Shown here piece after piece: positions 23,601-32,204 of a DNA stretch of 64,000 nt (position 1 is the stretch's first letter; the number at the start of each line of letters is the position of its first letter). The notes beneath the pieces were generated by a model. That model made no database searches. It had not been told where the DNA came from and saw only the letters and a program-made list of their open reading frames with translations. The translations under genes were made by a program, and so were the position numbers. Origin of the DNA: Ypsolopha sequella (Eukaryota; Arthropoda; Insecta; Lepidoptera; Ypsolophidae); NCBI GenBank assembly GCA_934047225.1, contig OW203987.1:895501-959500 (forward strand). The letters run 5' to 3'.

Positions 23601-23819
23601 ATGATGTGGGATATAGAAATGGGATTTATGAGCAAAGGTATTGGGGTGACACGGCGACATATGTCCCAATTTTATGTAATCTGACATGAACTCTACGTAT
23701 TTCGAGCGGAAGGGCGGGTTCGCTAGCAGCTTCTTCTCTAAATTGAGAAACCTGCGTAGCGCAATAGCATGAGTGGAACCTAATGTCGGCGCGTTGTGCA
23801 GAAAGGGCAGTGTAACCAT
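20589..23819 (-). CDS. pol: BEL/Pao Pol: RT, RNase H, integrase
   Basis: 1076 residues from the first ATG; family homology extends about 30 codons upstream (FWESEEP, ENQCEDIF, around 23825-23910) in the same frame. RT: CIFDGSCKSSNGVNLNDCL near residue 87, FSTDIRMMFRNI, YGLRSSPYHAIR, and catalytic FVDDIL near residue 206. RNase H: HGFADTSEAGFGAVIY, LELSAA, CWSDSTIVLAWL. Integrase: the H..H..C..C finger (HCHPGADTLHAILRQQYW to CIRC), TTDFAGHF, RSDCGTNYVGA, and the Glu region FGALHEINVKS, then FIIGRPLTALPEQS. The usual GGLWEA motif around the catalytic Glu is altered (GALHEI) but the Glu remains. The frame is uninterrupted and ends inside the 3' LTR. Confidence 0.93.
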   Translation of the reverse strand: MVTLPFLHNAPTLGSTHAIALRRFLNLEKKLLANPPFRSKYVEFMSDYIKLGHMSPCHPNTFAHKSHFYIPHHGIFKPGSEKIRCIFDGSCKSSNGVNLNDCLHTGPALQQDIVDIIMSFRIHSQVFSTDIRMMFRNILIHPEQRPFQLILWRSSPDQPLLTYALNTVTYGLRSSPYHAIRTLLQLADDEGHRYPHAAQVLRKSIFVDDILSGADSVESAQSLQNDLIELLALGGFQLSKWTSNSPQLLERFPDDQCDMPKDFDFSPDSNSIKVLGIQWIPQTDEFTYRISLPTHAQVTKRSILSTVASLYDPNGWVTPVIFRAKILLQKLWLLKIGWDEPISEEVHTEWQHISEDLPQLSNLRLPRHICKYQPTSTYSLHGFADTSEAGFGAVIYLHERNTTGHVNVHLIIGKSKVAPIKTRLSIPKLELSAATLLSQLMTRVSAQLSAHIPIQTHTCWSDSTIVLAWLNTPPHRLQTFEANRVAKITATSTSNTWRHVPTNLNPADCASRGMSAQSLSLHDLWWSPSWLKEPTCTWPKLPPALGHHALPGLKPKKVPAHIAVPDIDLDLLTRYSSLDKLVGVTACIQRFIFNCRQSPDARRSGPLTANERRDALLHWVRSVQHNEFAEDINRIQTDKVCPVRLQRLSPFIKDGLLRVGGRLSHASIRYDAQHPLILPSSSPLVDLIIDHYHKIHCHPGADTLHAILRQQYWILSARRIIRHRVFKCIRCFRCRAQPKAPLMADLPVDRVTLQPVFSHVTTDFAGHFFVKSSTLRNAKLIKAYFCIFVCLATKAVHLEPVSALTTEAFFAALQRFISRRRTPVLIRSDCGTNYVGARNQLIEVQNFLRSNNDAITHKLANQHITSLLNPPKGPWFGALHEINVKSTKQLLYRVIGEQHLTFEEFSTLLARIEAVLNSRPLCPISSDPTDFEPLTAGHFIIGRPLTALPEQSFDDRPISALKRFQLIQALSQRFWTLWSRSYLHTLQTRSKWLSPSSPPQVGELVLIKEDDLPPLQWKLGRILRTIPGKDGVIRVVDLDTAHGNLRRPVFKIARLPLDSAQEESQPRPPQDVHATA

Positions 23820-23878
23820 ATATTGACCTGATGGTTCACGAGTAGTTGTGGTGCGGAAAATGTCCTCACACTGATTCT

Positions 23879-25522
23879 CTAATGGGCTGGTATGCTTGTA
23901 GGTTTGGGGTTCCTCGGATTCCCAAAACCTCTCAAGACTTTTGTGAATGTCATGAATGGAAATGAGCTGAGTGTAGCATGTGCCGAATGGTGTTGAGGCT
24001 CATGTGCTGAGCGCTGTCTGGGCTGCTCACGTAGAGACGGAGGCAGCAAATGAGCAGATGAGCGTGTCGGAGACATGGCCCCATGGCGATGCAGTGAAGT
24101 GTGGTGGTCATTCCGCCCACACTCCTTGCATGCACGTGTAGACCTGCACTCATTCTCATAGTGAGGACCCAAACAGCGTCGGCACCGGTTGCGTGAGTTC
24201 ACAAAATCCCACCGACCTTGAACCGGTTGGTTATTAAATTGTGGGCAGGCGATGAGCTTATGTCCCCTATTCTTGCAGTATGGGCATGGCATACCACCAG
24301 AAGGGGAAGAAGGTTGAGCCGAATAATTTTGTTGGCGAGTGGGTGATGGGGATGTTTGGGCCGAGTAAACTGGCTGACGAGCGGATGATGAGGACGGTTG
24401 GGCCGAGTAGGTTAGGGCGTCACCGAATGCCAAGAACGGCCTATGGGGAGCAGGTTGAGGAGAGCGATATTCTTGCCGGCTCCTAAGCGGAGCTATGGGG
24501 CGGAATTCTCGAGTAGCCGTATAAGGCTGACGGGAACCTCGAGTGGGCTGAACCAGCTGATTGAGCTGAGCGAGCCTTCCTGAAGGGCCGAGCCGTGCTG
24601 ATGAATGAGCATCCTGTGACGCAAGGGACGAAGACTCATTCTCTTTGCAGCGCGCGTGCTCTTCCAAGAACTCAATGAGGTTAGCCAGAGTGGGCAGAGT
24701 TGGCTGAGATCCGTACTTCCGCTCGAAGAGAGTACGGAGCTCACCTTGGAGTTTTCGTACCACTATAGATACGAAGACATAATCTGACTCCTTCATGGGC
24801 AGATCTAAATTTAAAAGAGCGCTTTGCGCTGATATGAGCGGTGTTAAAAATAAAGCGCGGATATTTGAACGAGCGTCAATTTGTGGCAGCCCTAGAATTA
24901 TATCCACAAATCGATCTATGAGAACACGACGGTTCTCATAGCGCCTGGTGAGAATTTCCATCGCCACTGCATAATTCTCATTAGTGGGCTGAAGGTGAGA
25001 CACCATGCTGAGTGCTTCACCTGAAAGAGAGCCGAGCAGATAATGATGCTTGACGGCATCAGAAACAGTAGCCATTTCTCCGATGAGGCTTCGGAAAATG
25101 GCTATGAATGAAGGCCAATCTTCTATTTTGGACGAAAATTTGGGCATTGAGATCTTGGGCAAGACCGTCGACGATAGGCTTGAGGTACTTGGGCTGGATG
25201 GAGAGGCTGTGACGGGAAGCGCTGATGCCACACTCAACCGCTGGGATGCTACTACGACCTCCTCGTAGTCATTTATCGCCGTCTGATAATTCACCGTATA
25301 AGCGGCCTCAATATCTTTGGCCAGATCCTCGTCCTCGAGAATGTCGTAATACACATCCTCCAGTTTCTTCCGGTACGCCTCTAGTCTAAGATACCGTCCC
25401 GTAAAATCTTCGACACAGTACTTAGTTCTGTCGCCCGCCGCGACAGCTATGCCTATTTCCTTCAAGTTGGCAATAGCCTTAACTGCTTCGTGAAATATGG
25501 CCGCTTGCTTCTTTGAAGGCAT
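23879..25522 (-). CDS. gag: BEL/Pao Gag
   Basis: 547 residues. The N-terminal two-thirds is the usual BEL capsid region (KISMPKFSSKIEDWPSFIAI, a DWP.F motif typical of these Gags). A low-complexity S/Q/P stretch follows, then two zinc-knuckle-like motifs around residues 415-485 (CPYCKNRGHKLIACP and CRRCLGPHYENEC.STRACKECG). Start: first ATG after the leader. The frame stops 60 bp before the first ATG of pol; pol is in another frame and its homology begins upstream of that ATG, so the frames overlap. BEL Gag is normally followed by an aspartic protease with a D-S/T-G motif before the FWE..E start of RT. Only about 30 residues separate the knuckle tail from that point and no such motif is present, so a protease deletion is inferred. 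Confidence 0.88.
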   Translation of the reverse strand: MPSKKQAAIFHEAVKAIANLKEIGIAVAAGDRTKYCVEDFTGRYLRLEAYRKKLEDVYYDILEDEDLAKDIEAAYTVNYQTAINDYEEVVVASQRLSVASALPVTASPSSPSTSSLSSTVLPKISMPKFSSKIEDWPSFIAIFRSLIGEMATVSDAVKHHYLLGSLSGEALSMVSHLQPTNENYAVAMEILTRRYENRRVLIDRFVDIILGLPQIDARSNIRALFLTPLISAQSALLNLDLPMKESDYVFVSIVVRKLQGELRTLFERKYGSQPTLPTLANLIEFLEEHARCKENESSSLASQDAHSSARLGPSGRLAQLNQLVQPTRGSRQPYTATREFRPIAPLRSRQEYRSPQPAPHRPFLAFGDALTYSAQPSSSSARQPVYSAQTSPSPTRQQNYSAQPSSPSGGMPCPYCKNRGHKLIACPQFNNQPVQGRWDFVNSRNRCRRCLGPHYENECRSTRACKECGRNDHHTSLHRHGAMSPTRSSAHLLPPSLREQPRQRSAHEPQHHSAHATLSSFPFMTFTKVLRGFGNPRNPKPTSIPAH

Positions 25523-26715
25523 TTTAATGTTGAAAATGAGTTATTAAAACTTGAGCGTTACTAACTCTAACGTGCGGATAGCTTGTAACTTGCGCGGGCC
25601 GAAGTAACAAAGCTTATGTTCAAACGGAACACGGAACTCTTAAATAAACACGACAGAGAAAAAAAAAAAATTTTTTTTTTAAACAACCTGTATATGAGCT
25701 GATAAACCAACGTGGAACACCCTATATGTGTACCATAAACAATAAGAGCAGAGACGAGAAGAAAAAAAAATGTTTACTATATTTGTGCTATATGTACCCG
25801 GTTAAAGAGCAGTCAATAACACGAAAAAACTGTCCGGCAATCTATTACTGCGACACGAGATTACCGTAACACAAAATATCGGAAAGGGCTGATGAACTTG
25901 TTCACTTTTATGTTATTTGCCTTGAAATCATGTGCCGACAATACGCGTTAGTTCTTGCTTACACGAAAGTACATTTACAACAAAACATCTGATAAGTTCT
26001 ATTTATAGAACAAAATATCTACCTACTTCTTTGAGTGCGTAAACAAACAAAGAATGTATTTACCTAGCCGAAATCGGATCTAAATGAGTGGACAATCCAA
26101 TGATGCAAATCAAGCTTTGGTAATACGTAACGTAATAACGTATAACGTAATAACGTATTAACGACAGTGGGTAGATTTACACCTCTCCGCGGGTAAAAAT
26201 TGGTAAATTGGGTTGGGAGTTACATATAAACAATGGTACTTAACAATGTTGAGCAAAAAGCTGACTATGAGTTTAATTAATTTTACGTATGGGTTTTATA
26301 AGGGCTGATAATTAATCCCTGGGAGTGACGGGGGGGGTTTAATAAAGAAATATAGTGGACTGTAACAAACAATTGGGCTGAATGGATATATTTATATTAT
26401 CTGAGCTGAATAATAATAATAAACGGGATGAAAGTGAGTTTATTGTGTGGCGGGGGCGGGGGGGGGCCGGTTCTATACAGATAAATGGAATGTTCTAGGC
26501 GGCGCGGGCGCGGTAATGACCTACCCGAAATAGGTATTCGAGACCACAAAATATTTTTTGCCGGAAAAAGGGCCGGGGAGTGGGCCAAAATATGTAACCG
26601 GGTGAAAATGGACTGTAGTAAATCGACGGGGGCTGGTTCAAACGAAGTTACGGGCCGGCGGGGGGGTGGCGGGGGGTGGTTTAAACCAAAAATTTTCCGC
26701 TCGAAGGACCAGAAA
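25523..26715 (-). other. BEL/Pao 5' leader
   Basis: About 1.2 kb between PBS and gag, with no ORF of note. It has strikingly G-rich runs on the + strand (26328-26338, 26450-26468, 26655-26680), that is C-rich in the element transcript, and an A/T homopolymer junction near 25660-25680. Confidence 0.6.
26697..26711 (-). other. Candidate primer binding site
   Basis: On the element's sense strand, four bases after the 5' LTR, is TGGTCCTTCGAGCGG. It begins with TGG, as expected for a sequence complementary to a tRNA 3' end. I do not assign the tRNA. Confidence 0.5.
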
Positions 26716-27136
26716 TGTAACCGCGAGGTTACAGGAATGCAGAGCTGATGGGATTTGAGTATTGATTGGAAAAGATTGTGAGTGAACCAACCTTTGTTCC
26801 TGATGATTGTGGATGAATGCGCCGCGTGGCGTCCCTCCTTGTTGGGCTGATGGAGCTGGCGCCTTGGGCAGGAATGAGCAGTGGAGTTCGTGGAGTAATG
26901 TGAACACAACACTGGTATATAATGTGAACACAACACTGGTAGGTACGCGATATTTGTTGTGTCGGTGGCGCGAGTGTGCACACGTGTGTTTCGGGAGACG
27001 TCCCGCGCGGAAGAGAACGATCGCTGGCGTGCTAGTTGGCGCCAGCGCTGTGTTGCGAAATTAGTCATCCGGCGCGCTGTGTCGCGAGCCACTCCCGCGC
27101 ATGCGCGCGCGGATCCGTCACGCTGTGGCGTGAACA
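26716..27136 (-). repeat. 5' LTR of the BEL/Pao element (421 bp)
   Basis: On the + strand it runs from TGTAACCGCGAGG to GGCGTGAACA. Contains a short tandem duplication (AATGTGAACACAACACTGGT twice, about 26896-26940) and a GC-rich end with CGCGCATGCGCGCGCGG. The counterpart is the split LTR at 16293-20607. Confidence 0.93.
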
Positions 27137-28164
27137 TAAACACTAAATATACTAAATTAAACCTAAACCTAAGGAAGCCAATTAAATATTAACAAATTGA
27201 AAACTACTACCTACTGATTACAAAAATACATTATTATATGATATTTAAACACAAAGAAAGATTGATGGAATACATCTAGATCTGTTATGGTTACGTTCAA
27301 ACTATTGTATTCTCTCATAATTCTTGTCATAGGCGAGTTAAGACCAAGGTTTGATTTACAAGCTGGATAGGAAAACAACTTTGAAATGGCAGTAAACTGT
27401 TAAACTGGAGACATTAATCATGGATTTAACAAATTTTTTGGTGTAGCACCCTTAAGCCAACGCAGGCTGATACAATTTTAAATAGAATCACATCAAACAT
27501 ATTATTTAGAGTGCATTACAAGCTAGTGAAGCCAGCAAGATCAATTTGAACCAAATTCCAAGGAAGAAAAGTATTTTCCAAAAATTTCTGCAACCGTATT
27601 CGTATTCTTTGTACCTGGACAAGGAAATCAGTACAACTTCAAGCCGGGATCGGTGTCCAGTGTACGCCCGTACTTTGAACACTTTCTTTTTCCTCCTTCA
27701 TCTTGATTATTTTTTGTGAAAGCAATAAAGAACTCAATTTCAAAATAAAAAGCTGTTTGTAAAAAATGTCGTCTTTTCTTCGTATGACATTTCTTTTTTT
27801 TTTTTGTTTTTAACAGCGCTGGAAACCACTCCTTCGGAGCCAAAAGACACAAAAATTGTTCACATAATATGTTATAATATTATATAGTATATTTTAATTG
27901 ACATAAAATACTATTCTTAAAATTACTTTATTAAATAAAAATAATCTAAACTAAAATATTTTTATCAGGTTAGTTGAGTGTTACCATAAAATTGTGAAAT
28001 GTACAAAAGTGGGAACATTCTGGCCTGCCCTCGCCACCTGATTGGTTAATAGCTTTGTCGCCGCTAGTTCTAGGACAGTTGACTAGGGCTGCTGACCTCA
28101 GAATAATCCTTATTCTGAGAGTCTGACAGTGTTCTACACAGAGTACATTATTATGTGTTCTATC
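27137..28164. other. AT-rich intergenic, nothing recognised
   Basis: No domain or splice-supported exon seen. Short ORFs look random. Confidence 0.5.
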
Positions 28165-28740
28165 CCTGCGTTCCGAAATAGAATTATTTCGCTAAAATCG
28201 ATTACGAATGAATGAGGTGAATGGCTAATAATCCATGAGTGAAGCAAATGCGTTCATTCATTCATATGACTTTCGTGTCTCATGCGACGGAGGTGAGGCG
28301 ATGTGAGCGATGAACGGAATGGAATGTCAAAAATTGTTTTCGCTCCATTATTTCAGCAGTTCAGATCAGATGAACCATGGTATATGTTTTATTCGGTCAT
28401 GAGAGAAACAAATGAAAAGTCATGTGGAACTCTTCGTCGAAAAGGAAGAATTTATGTTTAAATATTTTTTTTTGTCACTATCCGAGTCTACGTTGAAGAA
28501 CTGTGCTACAAACTCTTCTTGTTCCATCACGAATCACGGCACTTTAACGAAATGAAATAAAATAATCGTATTGTATTCTGTGGTAAGAGGTTATGGTTAA
28601 GATGTATCTTTTTTAATGCGGTCCGAATCATAAGCTATCTTTCACATCGTTTGCTAGCTCACAAATTACGGACCAGTCATCGCTCACACTTTAAATCATT
28701 CATAGCTTTTATCGATGTAATTCTATTTCGGACCGCACGG
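28165..28740. mobile_element. MITE copy A (576 bp)
   Basis: Ends are inverted repeats: CCTGCGTTCCGAAATAGAAT on the left against the inverse of ATTCTATTTCGGACCGCACGG on the right. The same ends bound the shorter copy at 29420-29544. No ORF. Confidence 0.75.
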
Positions 28741-28993
28741 ACTATGTTACCCCAAAATTAACAATCTTGATATTTATGTAAGTTGACTTTACTGATATCC
28801 AAATTTATACAAGAGAAAAAAAAAACAACACATATTTTATTATTTTAAACAAAAAACAAGTTTCTTTAAGGTTGATGCGACGGATCACGGTGCCAAACGT
28901 TTTTCGTTTTTCTAAAAAAAAATTACCTTCTAGAAAATAATAACCAAATATATATAGATAATAAAGTATCAAACTTGGTCAAACCTAACTTAC

Positions 28994-29120
28994 CAACTAA
29001 CACTGACATCTTTTCTTTTTTTTCCATTTCATAACGCTGGAACTTTGATTTCTCTTCATCGTACGCACTCAACATCTTAAACAACATACACCTCACATCG
29101 CTGGGCACAGTTTTAGGCAT
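28994..29120 (-). CDS. Possible first coding exon of an unknown gene
   Basis: The - strand has an ATG (29120-29118) followed by 42 codons (MPKTVPSDVRCMLFKMLSAY, then a charged KSKFQRYEMEKKEKM helix) and a perfect-looking donor GTTG/GTAAGT. An in-frame ATG lies 12 bp upstream. I do not recognise the protein and could not find a following exon, so it may be a chance ORF next to a GTAAGT. Confidence 0.25.
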
Positions 29121-29419
29121 GATGGTCAACAAATTCAGTTTATTTCATTAATTTTAATTCGTAAATAAAATCAACAAGAGAGCCAAAGACAAGTTTTATG
29201 ACAGGTGACATTATTTAATTTTTGTTGCTACTCGTATATGAATATTTTACCACTAAGTTCTTGACAAGATCGGCTTGACAGACTCTAGTAGCTGGTGGAT
29301 TTTTCTAGTGGTTTATTATCTTTTTATTTGAGAAACAATAAGTTACATTCAACATATAACAATCACACATAAAACAGCATAAACCTGCAAAGTGTCCACA
29401 CATAGACACACACACTTAC

Positions 29420-29544
29420 CCTGCGTTCCGAAATAGAATTATTTCGCTAAAATCGATTACAAAATATATCATCATACCAGTCATCGCTCACACTTTAATT
29501 CATTCATAGCTTTTATCGATGTAATTCTATTTCGGACCGCACGG
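29420..29544. mobile_element. MITE copy B (125 bp)
   Basis: Short version of the MITE at 28165-28740, with the same first 40 and last 65 or so bases. It appears to be an internally deleted derivative. Confidence 0.78.
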
Positions 29545-29549
29545 TAGGT

Positions 29550-29800
29550 AGATCCATCCATTCATCTATCAGCCTAGTTCGTCCACTGCTGGACATAAGC
29601 CTTTCCAGGACTTTGCCACTCCTGGCGGTCAACCACATTGGGCAGGTGGGTTGGTGAGCGCGGTGCCGGAACCCTCGCACCAGTGACGCCGCTGCCCGTC
29701 ACCAGTATGTTCCATATAAGGCCCGGCTATTAGGGATGGATATACCGCCATCCATCGGTCCCAGGCATGGTGGGCCTTCTGGTTTTTTTACTCTCCCCCG
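29550..29800 (-). mobile_element. RTE-type 3' tail fragment, inverted
   Basis: Inverse of the tail at 13000-13205: CGTCCACTGCTGGACATAAG, GCCTTTCCA, the CACCAGTGACGCCGC region and GGGATGGATATACCGCC. Confidence 0.65.
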
Positions 29801-30112
29801 AATTACTTCGAGGGGGTCATTTAGTAGAATTCAGTTTCAATTACTGAAAATACGGTTATTTCGTTACTAAACCACTTAAGTACATGTTTTGAAATATATC
29901 ACTTCTACTTAATTTAATTACTTTTTCTGTGTAGGCAATACTGAATCCTTTAGAATGTCGTGGTATCAAAGGAACCATCTTGCTCGATACACTATATGCG
30001 GGGATTCCCCGTACAATATTTTTTAGTAGTAGTTACAAAACTTAGTCAACTCGGTCATGCATGGACTGCTTAGTGTTTCGTATTGTTTTCGCGAGTTCAT
30101 TCATGCGTAATT

Positions 30113-30457
30113 ATGCTGAAACCGCCATATACGCAAAAGTTTCGGGATGCTTGGCTTCAAGACCCACGTTTAAAAGATTGGCTTCGAGTTATTATTGATA
30201 GTACTGCTGGCAAAGTAGCGAAATGTAAATTTAAGGAGTCAATACAGAGATTTGAAGATTCATTAAACATTAAACACTATGCGATTAAACACTATGCTAC
30301 AGGCCATGGGATGTCAAAGAAGCATCTACAAAATAAAAAGGTAAACGTAAATACTACTTCTACTTTCGTAAATACTAAAAATTTGTTTAGTGGAAAATTT
30401 TGCGATTATGAGAGTAAGGCCGTTTTAGAAGTCGAATCTGGTGGAAAGCTAGTATAA
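30113..30457 (+). pseudogene. BED-finger-like N-terminus of a hAT-type protein (remnant)
   Basis: Encodes KFRDAWLQDPRLKDWLRVI followed by a decayed C..C..H..H segment (AKCKFKESIQ, IKHYAIKHYATGHG). It recalls the N-terminal zinc-finger region (W-hhhh-F+.WL then CxxC) of hAT-like proteins common in arthropods. The second cysteine and spacing are damaged, and IKHYA is duplicated. The function is inferred from weak similarity only. Confidence 0.4.
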
Positions 30458-31151
30458 CTGTTGGCAACACTGACCACTCCACCACCAAGTCTGCACAAAA
30501 TTCATTTGCCAGACCGTGGGCAATTGCCCACGCCATGGGCAATTTTAGGATTTTTCTGGAAAAACGGGCAAAAAGGGCGGAAAGGTTTTGAATACGGTAA
30601 AATATGGGCAATTTTGGAAAAATATTAACGGTAGGTTAATAAATGAACAAATAAAATTTTATTTCTAAACTTAAAATAAAATCACAGGGCATTATTATTG
30701 CTTTTCATAAATATTTTTGTTATGTTTTTTGAGGAGATCCTCAGTGACCTCATATTATTCTTTCACTGTGAGTGCAATACGCTTATGGAACAAAATTAGA
30801 CAATACTTTCTTGAGTTGCAGAATATTACTTGATTTCTTTTGATTCTTATAGTATATAATTACATTTATATATTTGTGTAAACTGTTTATGTATTTTATT
30901 ATATACTATAACTTTGCTTTAAATGTTTATTAGGATGTAGTCTAGTTATTTGTTATTTAAGTACTACGAGTATTTTCAATATTATTTATTTACATTTGCA
31001 TTTTTAATTTCCTCAACCAATTTCCTCATTGCCAAAGGTTAGTTGGTAGAAAATACTAATTAGTATTAGGCTCGCCTTTGTACAATAATGTTATGCTGTG
31101 CAATAAAGAATTTTATGATTATTATTATTATTATTATTGATAGCAAGCTAT

Positions 31152-31307
31152 CTATTTTTGCCACATAGCAGTGCGCACCACGCAGGTGGAGTCCAGCGTG
31201 TCGCGTCCCATACGATTACGTTTCTTTGTCTTCGTATCCGTCATCACGGCGAACACTCCCTCAGAGGCGGCGTTGGAATGGGGGAGCGTCATGATGAGTC
31301 TGGCTAC
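31152..31307 (-). pseudogene. hAT C-terminal dimerisation-like exon
   Basis: Follows an acceptor-like TTTTGTAG on the - strand and encodes 51 codons to a stop: LIMTLPHSNAASEGVFAVM, then KTKKRNRMGRDTL. This matches the LPHSNA.VERVFS....K.K.RNR...TL pattern at the end of hAT-related proteins. The E-R-V-F position reads EGVF. It is opposite in strand to the BED-like remnant, so they are not one collinear gene here. Confidence 0.5.
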
Positions 31308-32087
31308 CTACAAAATAAAATTGTCATGCGATAGAATTGTTTTATTAAATGTGGAAACGTACTGTCTATGGAAATCATATTATGTTAGGTTATATTAAAA
31401 CATTTTCGTTGATAGATAGCTATAATAACTTAGTTCAGATAGCATATTAAAGGTTTCGCATAAGTATGTAATATAGTGAATAAAACGACATCAAAATCGG
31501 AATATTTTACCTTTTTTTTACTCCAGTCGTGGTACTCGTATGTACAATGCCAGCGGTTGGCGTTGCGCCGTCCGTTCTCGTTGCGGTTTCCGTTCACACT
31601 AACTTCACGTTGGAGTTGTCAAAGTATGTTAATGTCATAGACAAATTTTCTTCAAAGGGTGGGAGTTTTCAAAAAAATTAGTTTGTTCTTTGTTCTAGGT
31701 TTGTTTAAAGGGTGTCAAGGTACTATATACAAATTCTTCTACACATCGTAGTTTTAACGATTATGGGTGATTTTGTGTCGGAAAGGGCAATTTTTACAAT
31801 CTGCGTGGGCAAAAGTTTGGATCGGGTCTGGCAGCATTGATTGCCACTGTGTGTGCGAAGAATCTACAGCGAAGTACGTGCTGCCTCTTTTTTACTTCTC
31901 TGTTGGATTTATTTATTCAAACCTTATTAAATTATTCGTATATACTTATAAAAAGTATTTTGCTTCAAATTTATTGGAATATTATCCAACGAGGGACGTT
32001 AGATTTGATAAAATAGTTTGCACAAAGAAACTTAGTTGCAGAATACGCGGTTCCTAATCGTCTACTTGAACATTTCTGTACATTAAA

Positions 32088-32204
32088 ATGGGAGAAGAAG
32101 TGCAATTATTTACTCGTGAGGAGCTGAAGGGACGCAATTCGCGTGAGGACGCGATCCTGATCATCCACAACGGCGTGTACAATGTCACCAAGTTTTTGGA
32201 TGAG
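32088..32204 (+). CDS. Cyt-b5: Cytochrome b5 coding exon 1
   Basis: Thirty-nine codons, starting [13 protein letters not shown] and ending KFLDE just before a consensus donor gtgagt (phase 0). The start is the first ATG of the frame. An in-frame family match begins within a few residues, so the start is well supported. The upstream 5' UTR and promoter could not be delimited. Confidence 0.93.

Larger units (their letters stand above)
16293..27136 (-). mobile_element. BEL/Pao LTR retrotransposon, nearly complete, with nested LINE
   Basis: On the - strand: 5' LTR 26716-27136, leader, gag 25522-23879, pol about 23870-20589, and 3' LTR 16293-16344 plus 20239-20607. Both LTRs start TG and end CA and are 421 bp once the nested LINE is removed. 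I saw no mismatch between them where compared. TAAAC flanks the element on both sides (16288-16292 and 27137-27141), a 5-bp target duplication. Without the LINE the element is about 6.95 kb. It appears recently inserted, yet I see no protease domain (see gag entry). Confidence 0.93.

Noticed and set aside
26397..27143. 248-codon ORF and its partner at 20171-20608
   Set aside because: They lie in the BEL LTRs; the shared protein sequence only reflects LTR identity.
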